Shown here in pieces: positions 50,728 through 58,863 of a DNA stretch of 64,000 nucleotides (positions within the stretch are counted from its first letter, which is position 1; every line of letters begins with the position of its first letter). This DNA is from Clostridia bacterium (GTDB taxonomy: Bacteria; Bacillota; Clostridia; Christensenellales; Borkfalkiaceae). The notes below the pieces were generated by a model, which saw nothing but the letters and a program-made list of their open reading frames with translations, was not told the DNA's origin and did no database searches. The stretch covers positions 62,001 to 126,000 of the forward strand of contig CAAFVM010000045.1 of the NCBI GenBank assembly GCA_900766495.1. Direction: 5' to 3'. A program made the position numbers and the translations under genes.

Positions 50728-51966
50728 ATGTCAAGATTCGAAGAAGCTAAAAAGATTTATCAGTCTTACGGGGTAGACGTTGAAAAAGCGCTTGACGCCG
50801 TAAAGAACATTTCCGTGTCGATTCATTGCTGGCAGGGAGACGACGTTTTAGGTTTCGAGGGTTCCACCGGGCTTACCGGCGGCATTCAGACTACCGGCAA
50901 CTATCCCGGCAGAGCGAGAACGCCCGAAGAACTTATGGCGGATATGGAAGAGGCGATGAAATACGCGCCCGGTAAGAAAAAACTCAACTTGCACGCAAGT
51001 TACGCCATTATGAACGAAAAAAACCGGGCAGACCGCGACGCAATTCGTCCCGAGCATTTTGCAAAATGGGTTGAATTTGCTAAAAAGCACGGCATGGGCA
51101 TCGACTTTAACCCCACTTATTTTTCGCATCGCATGGTTAAAGACGGGCGCACGCTTACCAGTCCCGACGAAACCGTTCGCAAATTCTGGATTGAACACGG
51201 CAAACGCTGCATGGAAATCGCCGAATATTTTGCGCGCGAAACAGGCGTTCCCTGCGTTATAAACTTCTGGATAGGCGACGGATTTAAGGACGTTCCCGGC
51301 GACCGCCTTACCCCCAGACTTTTGTATAAAGACAGCCTTGAACAAATTCTTTCGGTTCCTTACGACAAAAAGCTGGTTAAACCCTGCGTTGAATCCAAAG
51401 TTTTCGGTATCGGCGTAGAAAGTTACACCGCCGGTTCGGGCGAATTTTCGCTTTTGTTCTCGGCTACTCACGGAATTTTGCCGCTTATGGACAACGGGCA
51501 TTACCATCCGACCGAGGTTGTTTCCGATAAAATTTCCGCGCTCCTTTGCTATTTCGACGAAATCGCGCTACACGTAACCCGTCCGGTTCGTTGGGACAGC
51601 GACCACGTGGTTATTTTCGACGACGAAACCAAAGAAATTGCCAAAGAAATCGTAAGAAACAACGCAATCGACAGGGTGCATATCGCGCTTGACTATTTCG
51701 ACGCGAGCATTAACAGGGTTTTTGCTTGGGTTATAGGTATGCGCAGCTTCGAAAAGGCGCTTTTGAACGCGCTTCTTCTTCCCAACGAACAGCTTAAAAA
51801 ACTGCAGGAAAGCGGTGATTTCACTCATCTTCTCGCTTATCAGGAAGAGGTTAAAACTCTGCCGCTCGGCGACGTTTGGAACGAATATCTTAAACGCGAG
51901 GGCGTAAGCGAAAACTGGATTGAAGAACTTAACGCCTACGAAAAAAACGTTCTTTCTAAAAGATAA
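50728..51966 (+). CDS. rhaA: L-rhamnose isomerase
   Basis: A 412-residue isomerase converting L-rhamnose to L-rhamnulose. Start MSRFEEAKKIYQSYGVDVEKAL, HCWQGDDVLGFE and the metal-binding segments VINFWIGDG, MDNGHYHPTE and WDSDHVV match RhaA closely. AAAGG precedes the ATG. It stands alone: no rhaB, rhaD or rhaS gene is near, so the pathway is completed elsewhere or the enzyme serves another deoxysugar. The dyad around its promoter indicates repressor control. Confidence 0.94.
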   Translation: MSRFEEAKKIYQSYGVDVEKALDAVKNISVSIHCWQGDDVLGFEGSTGLTGGIQTTGNYPGRARTPEELMADMEEAMKYAPGKKKLNLHASYAIMNEKNRADRDAIRPEHFAKWVEFAKKHGMGIDFNPTYFSHRMVKDGRTLTSPDETVRKFWIEHGKRCMEIAEYFARETGVPCVINFWIGDGFKDVPGDRLTPRLLYKDSLEQILSVPYDKKLVKPCVESKVFGIGVESYTAGSGEFSLLFSATHGILPLMDNGHYHPTEVVSDKISALLCYFDEIALHVTRPVRWDSDHVVIFDDETKEIAKEIVRNNAIDRVHIALDYFDASINRVFAWVIGMRSFEKALLNALLLPNEQLKKLQESGDFTHLLAYQEEVKTLPLGDVWNEYLKREGVSENWIEELNAYEKNVLSKR

Positions 51967-52046
51967 TTTTTAAATTTTTAATTTTGCGAATTAGATTTTC
52001 ATGTTACAACGTTAATTTCGCAAAATAAAAATTTTAATCGCATTAA

Positions 52047-52084
52047 AAAAGAGTTCAGCTAAAACGTTGAACTCTTTTATTTTA
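52047..52084 (+). terminator. Terminator after rhaA
   Basis: AAAAGAGTTCA (52047-52057) pairs perfectly with TGAACTCTTTT (52068-52078), ten-base loop, followed by ATTTTAT. Confidence 0.85.
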
Positions 52085-52159
52085 TATTTTGTTTTTATTT
52101 CGCGGTTGCTCGGGCGGTTACACGCCGCAGCACATAACATTTGCAATCTTTATCTGTTT

Positions 52160-54127
52160 TTAAGAAAAATAGGTTTGATTTTCCAAAATAGAATATCTTA
52201 TAACCACAAACAGGGGAACGTTCAGCGCGATAAGCACGGGAATGAAGATTTTTGCGTTAATCTCGCGCGAGCTTGAAAAATCGAGGTTTGTAACGATTGC
52301 GAACGCGATTATAAGCAAAAATAGGTTAAGCGTTATAATCAGCGCTGTTTCGAACGAGCTTTTAAACGACGAAATTTCGCCTACGGCGCGCTTCGGAGCG
52401 AAGAAATAAATAACTCCGTACACAAGCGGCAGAACCAAAACGGCGGCGACAAACAGCAAATAACTGCCTATGCCGAATTTCACAACGCCGTCGAGCGCGA
52501 AATAAACGATGAAAGTTTCAATAAATACCAGCGCGAAAAATATAAGCGACGTATGGAAATTCAGTTTGTTAACCAAAATTTTGCCAAGCTCGTTTTTATT
52601 CGTTTTGTCGGCTGTGGTAACTTTAAATCCCTCGCGTTTCGAAAGTTCGATAATGTCCGAATAATCGTAAGCGCCGACGGGGGAAACCTGCTTTTTAATA
52701 TTTTCGGTTTTTCTGCCTATATCGTCCAGTTCTTCGTCGTTTTCTTCGTTTTTGCGCTTATTAACCGTAAAATCGGTTTGATTTTGGCGGACGTTCGCAT
52801 TCGCGCGTGGCGAAAAATCAAGCTCGTCCACAATAACGTCGCCGTAATCTTCGTTTTCGTCTTCGGCATTATTTACAGCCGAAACAACGGGTTCGGGGCG
52901 TTCGTCCGCAACGTTTTCGCTTGTCTCCGCTTTAGTTTCTTCGTGCTTCGGCTCGGAAGCGAAAATTTTATTAAGTATTTCGCGATATTCTTTTTGCGTG
53001 GGCAAATCGTCGCTGTCTAAATAATCGTCGGGTTCGTAAACCGAGGGCGAAACGTCGCTCATGCGGAGCTGCGCCCGCTCGGGTTCTTGGCGATTAATTT
53101 CGATTTTTTCTTGCGAAACAGGCGTTTCGGTAGCCGTTGTCGCGGCGGTCGCCTGAACGTTTTTATTAATCTCTGCGTTTTCCGAAACGTTTTGCTCGCT
53201 TACGACAGGCTGTGCGTTTTGCGCCGCATTGTCAAGCGCTTCGGCATTATTTTTTGTAAAATCGACGTGTAAAACGGTGCCTTTAGTCGTATTTTCGGCT
53301 TGCTCGTCGGCTTTATTTTCTGCGGCGGCAACGTTTTGCGCGCTATTCTCGTCGGATTTTCCGTCTACAATATCGCCCAGTTCTTTAAGAGCAAGCTCTT
53401 CGTTTTTGCTGTTTTCTGCGGTTTCTTCGGCGTTTTTAAGCGAATTTTGCTCGGCTGTTTCGCGTTCTTCTTCAGCTTTCGCAAGCATATTCAGAATGTC
53501 GTCGAACGTGGTGGGCGTTTCTTCTTCGGGCTCAATCGATTTTTCTTCGGTAAAATCGGGCAAAGCCTCGCTTTCGTCGGTCGTTTCCTCGGCTTCGTTC
53601 AAAACCGGAAGCGACGATTCGAACGTGAGTTCGGGTTCGGATTCGCTTTCGAAAATATTTTCGCCGAATTTAGGAACCTTTTGAGCCTCGCTTTCATCGG
53701 ATGAAGCGGAAAAATCGGGTAGTTTTTCTTCCTGCTCGGGCGCGTTTTTAACGGGCTTATAATCGGACGGACGGTGAAATTTAACCTGCGGTCCCTCGGA
53801 ATCGAGCAAAGTGTTTATAATTTCTTGCGAAACCGTCCAATTATTCTGATTTTTCTCGATATGAGCTTTACCTTTTTCGGTAAGCTGAAAAAATTTGCGC
53901 CGCACGCCGTCGGAACCGGTAGTTCTGTATTCGATAACCAGTCCGTTTTTTACAATACGCTGTAACGCGCTGTAAAAAGTGCCTTGTTTAAGTTGAAATT
54001 TTCCCGCGGCGCGTTTTTCAATCTCTTCGCGTATAAGATTCGTATCTTTGTCGCCGTCAATCAACGAATTTAAAATTATTGAGTCGATGTGACCGCGAAC
54101 CATATCGCCGCCGACGTAATCCGCCAT
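52160..54127 (-). CDS. PadR-type DNA-binding domain fused to acidic linker and membrane domain
   Basis: A 655-residue protein in three parts. Residues 1-105 are a PadR winged helix (GHIDSIILNSLIDG, QGTFYSALQRIVKNGLV, RKFFQLTEKGKAHIE). Residues about 110-520 are low-complexity, very rich in Glu, Ala, Asn and Ser, probably disordered. The end has four membrane helices (about 530-550, 558-580, 600-622, 632-650). AAGGAGA precedes the ATG. PadR proteins are normally soluble repressors of about 110-180 residues, so a membrane-tethered form is unusual. Function unknown; direct transmission of an envelope signal to DNA is an inference. Confidence 0.85.
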   Translation of the reverse strand: MADYVGGDMVRGHIDSIILNSLIDGDKDTNLIREEIEKRAAGKFQLKQGTFYSALQRIVKNGLVIEYRTTGSDGVRRKFFQLTEKGKAHIEKNQNNWTVSQEIINTLLDSEGPQVKFHRPSDYKPVKNAPEQEEKLPDFSASSDESEAQKVPKFGENIFESESEPELTFESSLPVLNEAEETTDESEALPDFTEEKSIEPEEETPTTFDDILNMLAKAEEERETAEQNSLKNAEETAENSKNEELALKELGDIVDGKSDENSAQNVAAAENKADEQAENTTKGTVLHVDFTKNNAEALDNAAQNAQPVVSEQNVSENAEINKNVQATAATTATETPVSQEKIEINRQEPERAQLRMSDVSPSVYEPDDYLDSDDLPTQKEYREILNKIFASEPKHEETKAETSENVADERPEPVVSAVNNAEDENEDYGDVIVDELDFSPRANANVRQNQTDFTVNKRKNEENDEELDDIGRKTENIKKQVSPVGAYDYSDIIELSKREGFKVTTADKTNKNELGKILVNKLNFHTSLIFFALVFIETFIVYFALDGVVKFGIGSYLLFVAAVLVLPLVYGVIYFFAPKRAVGEISSFKSSFETALIITLNLFLLIIAFAIVTNLDFSSSREINAKIFIPVLIALNVPLFVVIRYSILENQTYFS

Positions 54128-54307
54128 AAAATCTCCTTAATTAACAGAAATTTTAACTTTTTTTACATTACGATTATATCACTTGCGGCGGCTTATGTCA
54201 AACGGTAAATATAAACAACGCGTAATTTGGCAGACAAATTTTGCAAAATCCGCTAAAATTCGCGTGACATACGCTAAAATACGCGATATAATGTAAATAA
54301 ATAAAAA

Positions 54308-54340
54308 TGATTGCGCCTTAATGTATTTTTTACGCAATCT
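54308..54340. repeat. Inverted repeat A upstream of the recombinase gene
   Basis: GATTGCG (54309-54315) and CGCAATC (54333-54339) face each other over 17 bases; the right arm is part of TTTTACGCAATC (54328-54339), which recurs in repeat B. Confidence 0.6.
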
Positions 54341-54436
54341 TAAATGTTTTTATTTTTGTAAATTTATGTAATCGTTTTTAAAATTCAGCAAAATATTTGA
54401 ATTTTTTAATTTCATTACGTTTTTACACATTATGTG

Positions 54437-54476
54437 TATATGATTGCGTAAAAGTTGCCTTTTACGCAATCATATA
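54437..54476. repeat. 18-bp perfect inverted repeat B upstream of the recombinase gene
   Basis: TATATGATTGCGTAAAAG (54437-54454) and its exact complement (54459-54476) are separated by four bases, ending 33 bases before the recombinase ATG. It contains both orientations of the 12-mer TTTTACGCAATC found in repeat A. A 13-base palindrome ACACATTATGTGT (54425-54437) abuts it. The remainder of 54128-54509 is AT-rich with no gene. Confidence 0.8.
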
Positions 54477-54509
54477 TATGTAACTTTACCCTGTATTTTG
54501 GAGAAAATT

Positions 54510-55565
54510 ATGGCGGTTTCCGATAAAAACAGCTTTTACGAAAAGCGAAAAATCAATTGCTTTCAGCGCACCGAAAACATTTTAGACGGCTTACCCCCTT
54601 TTTGCGGCGACTTTTTCGTAGGAATCGAAAACAATACGTCGCCTTTAACGCGGCTTAATTATGCCAACGATTTGCGCATTTTTTTCGATTTTTTAAGTAA
54701 AAAAGTGTTAAAAAAAACTATTTTGAATATTACACTTGCAGACCTTGAAAAAGTTACCAGCATCGACATCGAAAAATTTTTAAGCTATTTAAGCAATTAT
54801 TCGCACGGCGGCAAAACGCTTTCGTGCAACGAACGCGCGAAACAACGCAAATTATCGAGCGTACGCGCGCTTTATAAGTATTTTTTCGATAAAAACAAGC
54901 TTATAGCCAACACTGCGGCAAAAGTAAAAACGCCAAAAATTCACGATAAAGAAATAATTCGCCTCGACGTAGACGAAGTTGCCGCCCTGATAAGCACCGT
55001 TGAAAGCGCCGACGGATTGAGCAAGCGCCAGAAAGCCTATCACGAAAACACAAAAATACGCGATATAGCCATGATTACCCTCTTTTTAGGCACAGGAATA
55101 CGTATAAGCGAGCTTGTCGGGCTTAACGTTGACGATATTTTCTTCGATTCCGACTCGTTTGTTGTAACCCGAAAAGGAGGCAACCGCACTATTTTGTATT
55201 TTACAGAAGAGGTTCGCGAAGCCCTGCTGAACTGGCTCGATTACAGAAACAACATAAAATACCTTGATAAAAACGAAAAAGCTTTGTTTTTATCTATAAG
55301 AAACAAACGCATAAGCGTCAGGAATGTTGAAATTCTGGTTGAAAAATACGCAAAAGTGGTTACTCCGCTTAAAAAAATCACGCCGCACAAACTGCGTTCT
55401 ACGTTCGGCACAAACCTTTACCGCGAAACCGGCGATATTTACGTGGTTGCAGATTTCCTTGGGCACAGCGACGTAAATACGACGAAAAAACACTACGCCG
55501 CAATGAGCGAAGACATTCGCCGAAACGCCATAAAAACCGTAAAACTGCGTAACGATACAGACTGA
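54510..55565 (+). CDS. Tyrosine recombinase, XerS-like
   Basis: A 351-residue site-specific recombinase. An N-terminal SAM-like core-binding domain (TRLNYANDLRIFFDFL) is followed by a catalytic domain with Arg198 (GTGIRISELVGL), His293 and Arg296 (PHKLRS), His319 (LGHSD) and nucleophile Tyr329 (KKHYAAM), so the active site is complete. The long linker before KIRDIAMI and overall size recall XerS, the single-recombinase system of streptococci. TTGGAG precedes the ATG at 54510. Chromosome-dimer resolution or integration of an element are the alternatives; no other phage or transposon genes are adjacent. Confidence 0.88.
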   Translation: MAVSDKNSFYEKRKINCFQRTENILDGLPPFCGDFFVGIENNTSPLTRLNYANDLRIFFDFLSKKVLKKTILNITLADLEKVTSIDIEKFLSYLSNYSHGGKTLSCNERAKQRKLSSVRALYKYFFDKNKLIANTAAKVKTPKIHDKEIIRLDVDEVAALISTVESADGLSKRQKAYHENTKIRDIAMITLFLGTGIRISELVGLNVDDIFFDSDSFVVTRKGGNRTILYFTEEVREALLNWLDYRNNIKYLDKNEKALFLSIRNKRISVRNVEILVEKYAKVVTPLKKITPHKLRSTFGTNLYRETGDIYVVADFLGHSDVNTTKKHYAAMSEDIRRNAIKTVKLRNDTD

Positions 55566-55664
55566 ATTTTAAAGTTTTTCAGACATGAAAGCAAATTACG
55601 CGTGCCGTAAAAACATTTAAAATTACGCATATTAACTTATATTTTTTAATTTTTTATTTTTATT

Positions 55665-56882
55665 ATGGAAAAGTGTTTTATAATAATTCCTTTAACAAAT
55701 CCTTGCGACGAAATCGAACGCGAAAACGAAATTCGTTCGCTTTGCAAAACCGCGGGAGCCGAAGTTTTGTCTTGCGAAAAATGCAAAATAACAAGAGTTA
55801 ACCCCGCTACTTTTTTGGGAAAAGGCAAACTCGAAGAGTTCAAAAACTATTGCGAAGCCGCCGAAATAGAAATAGTCGTATTCGACGGCGAACTTACTCC
55901 GTCGCAAACGCTGAACATGTCGGACGCGCTTGGCGGCGTTAAAGTCGTCGACAGAACCACCCTGATTTTAGATATTTTCGCAGCGAGCGCAAAATCCACC
56001 GAGGGTAAAATTCAGGTTGAACTTGCGCAACTTAAATATATTTATCCGAGGTTAAAAGGCAAAGGCGCGGCTCTTTCGCGTTTGGGCGGCGGAATAGGAA
56101 CCAGAGGTCCTGGCGAAAGCAAGCTCGAAACCGACCGCAGGCACATTCGCCGAAGAATAGATTTTTTGGAAAAACAGCTTGAACAAACAGAAAAGCGCAG
56201 AAATTTGCAACGCGACCGCCGCGAACGTCAAGGCGTTCTGACAGTTGCGCTCGTCGGCTATACGAATACGGGCAAATCTACCCTGTTAAACGCGCTTACC
56301 GGAAGCGACGTGTTATCGGAAGACAAACTTTTCGCCACGCTCGACCCGACAATGCGCAAACTCGACCTCGGAAAATACACGGTCGTGCTTGCAGATACCG
56401 TCGGTTTTATAAAGGATATTCCCACGGCGCTCGTGGAAGCGTTCAAGTCTACGCTGGAAACCGCGGTTTCGGCAGACCTCGACCTTATTGTGTGCGACGC
56501 GCAAGGCGATTTTTTAACGCAAAAAGCCACTACCGAGTCGATGCTCGACGAACTCGGAGCAACCGTCCCGCGGCTTTTGGTTATGAACAAATGCGAAAAT
56601 TTAACCGACTTTTCGGTTTATCCCGCTAACGCGACCTTTGTTTCGGCAAAATTTGACAAAGGGCTTGACGGTTTGCTTGCAAAAATTCGCTCGTTTTTCG
56701 AAGACCGATTTACCGAACTTGAATTTACCGCGCCGTATGGCGAGCTTGCTAAAATTATGCAAGCGAAAAAATATTGCGAGTTTTTTAACCTCGAATATCT
56801 TGACGAAAAACTTGAGGTAACCGTGCTTATTAAAAACGAAAACCGCGAAAAAGTCGCAAAAATTATTTCAGAATATATTTAA
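55665..56882 (+). CDS. hflX: GTPase HflX
   Basis: A 405-residue ribosome-associated GTPase that splits or rescues stalled ribosomes. The N-terminal HflX domain, the glycine-rich linker RLGGGIGTRGPGESKLETD, and the G domain (G1 GYTNTGKSTLLNAL near 198, G3 DTVGFIKDIP, G4 NKCE) are present. As with mnmE, the bases before the ATG are only A and T with no Shine-Dalgarno sequence. Follows the recombinase gene by 99 bases in the same direction. Confidence 0.95.
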   Translation: MEKCFIIIPLTNPCDEIERENEIRSLCKTAGAEVLSCEKCKITRVNPATFLGKGKLEEFKNYCEAAEIEIVVFDGELTPSQTLNMSDALGGVKVVDRTTLILDIFAASAKSTEGKIQVELAQLKYIYPRLKGKGAALSRLGGGIGTRGPGESKLETDRRHIRRRIDFLEKQLEQTEKRRNLQRDRRERQGVLTVALVGYTNTGKSTLLNALTGSDVLSEDKLFATLDPTMRKLDLGKYTVVLADTVGFIKDIPTALVEAFKSTLETAVSADLDLIVCDAQGDFLTQKATTESMLDELGATVPRLLVMNKCENLTDFSVYPANATFVSAKFDKGLDGLLAKIRSFFEDRFTELEFTAPYGELAKIMQAKKYCEFFNLEYLDEKLEVTVLIKNENREKVAKIISEYI

Positions 56883-56947
56883 ATAATAGGCGTAACGGAA
56901 AGCCTCTTATTAAAGCAAAGCGCGCCGCCGCGCCGCTTAAACAAAAA

Positions 56948-57064
56948 TTATTCCTTATAACCGTCAAGCGGCTTTTCGTCTTTAAGCGCGGAAATATATT
57001 CGCCGTAAGACTTATCGTCTAATTTTTTAATTTTTTCTTTGTTTTTTGCTTTCTTTTTAGCCAT
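56948..57064 (-). CDS. Lysine-rich microprotein of 38 residues
   Basis: The reverse strand from the ATG at 57064 encodes MAKKKAKNKEKIKKLDDK followed by a segment with SYGEYISAL and ending GYKE, 38 residues, with a TAA stop. The first half is basic, the second is acidic-aromatic. AAGGAG lies ten or so bases upstream, which supports translation. The ribosome binding site falls inside a 17-bp stem (next entry). It follows the GNAT gene. I do not recognise it; too short for a family call. Confidence 0.55.
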   Translation of the reverse strand: MAKKKAKNKEKIKKLDDKSYGEYISALKDEKPLDGYKE

Positions 57065-57071
57065 AAAAATA

Positions 57072-57139
57072 AACGCTCCTTGTGCAATTTAAATTTGAAA
57101 CCTTTCGGCTTCAAAAATAATTATTGCACCAAGAGCGTT
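57072..57139 (-). promoter_or_regulatory. Long hairpin holding the microprotein ribosome binding site
   Basis: Bases 57123-57139 and 57072-57088 pair over 17 positions (one mismatch, one wobble on the minus-strand RNA), with an inner hairpin TTGAA/TTCAA at 57095-57114. The minus-strand AAGGAG (57082-57077 region) is fully inside the stem. T-rich sequence follows on both strands, so it may instead or also be a bidirectional terminator for hflX and the GNAT gene. Confidence 0.7.
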
Positions 57140-57206
57140 TTTTATTCGGTTATTTAATATTTTCACCGCGCTTTAATCGTCCGCGAGGCAAATTACCCGC
57201 ACAAAA

Positions 57207-57647
57207 TTACGCAAGCGATTTTTTAAGCGTTACGACCTCGTATCCGTGCGGATTGATAAACGCGCCTACGCAGTCGAACCCGAAATTTCTGAAAAGCGTA
57301 AGTGCCGCGGTATTGCTTTTAATAACCTGAACCACCGCGCCTGTGTAACCTTTTTCTTTGGCTAACTTAATGCCCTCGGACAGAGCGAAAGTCGCGTACC
57401 CCTTGCGCTGATACGGCTTGAAAATTTCGACGGCGAAACCTGCGGCTTTTGGTTCGTATTCGAAAACCGAAAATTCGCCCACCACGCGCTCGTTACCCAC
57501 AACCGAAAACATTTCGAAATATCTGCCGCTTGAATTGCCCTTGTTCCAGTCGTCGATTAGTTTTAAAATTTCAAGCTCGGTTTTCTGCGAATATTTAAAC
57601 TTTTTTAAAACTTTTATATCGTTAATGGTAAATTTTCTTAACTTCAT
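57207..57647 (-). CDS. GNAT family N-acetyltransferase
   Basis: A 146-residue acetyltransferase. Strand 4 FAVEIFKPYQRKGYAT holds the acetyl-CoA pyrophosphate loop (QRKGYA), and SNTAALTLFRNFGF is the usual C-terminal motif. Its ATG overlaps the thiI stop codon as TAATG, so it belongs to the cysteine desulfurase-thiI operon. Substrate unknown. Confidence 0.9.
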   Translation of the reverse strand: MKLRKFTINDIKVLKKFKYSQKTELEILKLIDDWNKGNSSGRYFEMFSVVGNERVVGEFSVFEYEPKAAGFAVEIFKPYQRKGYATFALSEGIKLAKEKGYTGAVVQVIKSNTAALTLFRNFGFDCVGAFINPHGYEVVTLKKSLA

Positions 57648-58822
57648 TATCTCACCTTAATTTTCTCGGCGCCGCGCATGGCTTCTTCAACCAATGCGTT
57701 TACGTCGAGCGCGCTTTCGAATTTTTCTACCTTTTCAAGCTTGGGCTTAATCGCGGGGAATTTAGGTAAAAATACCGTGCAGCAATCTTCAAACGGCTGA
57801 ATAGATGTTTCGTAAGTGTCGATTTTTCGCGCGATTTCAATAATGTCAAGCTTATCGAACGCAATAAGCGGACGCAAAACGGGGAAATCCGCAACGACCG
57901 CGTTCGACGTGGTAAGGCTTTCTATGGTCTGGCTGGCAACCTGACCGAGGCTTTCGCCGGTTATAATCGCCTGCGCGCCGGTTTCTTCGCAAACTAGCCT
58001 CGCGATGCGCATCATAAAGCGGCGCAAAATGGTAATCATAAGTTCTTCGGGGCATTTTTGGTGAATTTCTTCCTGAATGTGCGTAACGCTTACTACCGTC
58101 ACGTCTATTCCGCCGCTGTAAACCGAAAGTTTTTTTGCAAGTTCCAACACCTTGTTTTTAGCTTCCTCGCTCGTGTAAGGATAACTGTGAAAATGCAAAG
58201 CTTTAAGGCGCATTCCGCGTTTGGTCATCATATAGCCAGCAACCGGGCTGTCGATTCCGCCCGACAAAAGCAACAAGCCGCAGCCCGCCGAACCGACCGG
58301 CATACCGCCTATTCCTTTGAATACGTCGGTATAAATAAGGGTGTCGCCGCTTTCGCGAATGTCGATATTTACAACGAAATCGGGATTTTTTACGTTGACG
58401 GTAAGCGCGGAATTGCTTTCGAGAATAAGCCCGCCAAGCTCGCGAGACATATCTATTGAATGCACGGGAAAGCTTTTGTCGGCGCGGTTGGTTTCTACTT
58501 TGAAAGTGCCGCTTTTACCCTCGCACAGTTTAAGCGCGACCGAATAAATAGCCTCTTTATCGTTTTTAACCTTGATTGCCGGGCTGAACGAATGCACGCC
58601 GCCTATTTTCGTAAGCGCGTTGAAAATGAGTTCTTCGTCGTCCTCGGCGTAATTTTCTACTATATATCTTGCGGGAATGCGTTCTACCGTGCAGTTTATA
58701 TCGGAAAGCGCGCGGCGAATGTTGTCGAACAACATTCTTTCGAAATATCCCCTGTTTTTTCCCTTTAAATGTATTTCGCAATAGCGAACTATAACAACTT
58801 TGTCAGCGTTTTCAAAATTCAT
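57647..58822 (-). CDS. thiI: tRNA uracil 4-sulfurtransferase ThiI
   Basis: A 391-residue enzyme that makes 4-thiouridine at tRNA position 8 and can supply sulfur for thiazole. NFLD and THUMP domains come first, then the PP-loop SGGIDSP at 187-193. The rhodanese domain of the E. coli protein is absent, as usual in Firmicutes, where a dedicated cysteine desulfurase passes sulfur directly. That partner is the gene immediately upstream. Confidence 0.95.
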   Translation of the reverse strand: MNFENADKVVIVRYCEIHLKGKNRGYFERMLFDNIRRALSDINCTVERIPARYIVENYAEDDEELIFNALTKIGGVHSFSPAIKVKNDKEAIYSVALKLCEGKSGTFKVETNRADKSFPVHSIDMSRELGGLILESNSALTVNVKNPDFVVNIDIRESGDTLIYTDVFKGIGGMPVGSAGCGLLLLSGGIDSPVAGYMMTKRGMRLKALHFHSYPYTSEEAKNKVLELAKKLSVYSGGIDVTVVSVTHIQEEIHQKCPEELMITILRRFMMRIARLVCEETGAQAIITGESLGQVASQTIESLTTSNAVVADFPVLRPLIAFDKLDIIEIARKIDTYETSIQPFEDCCTVFLPKFPAIKPKLEKVEKFESALDVNALVEEAMRGAEKIKVR

Positions 58823-58863
58823 TTGTTTATCCTTTTTCCGCTTAAATAAAGCGGTTTTATTTT

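Noticed and set aside
54181..54300. Canonical dif site upstream of the recombinase
   Set aside because: A few bases around ATATAATGTAAATA recall the XerD half-site, but the XerC half and spacing do not fit the Firmicute dif consensus.
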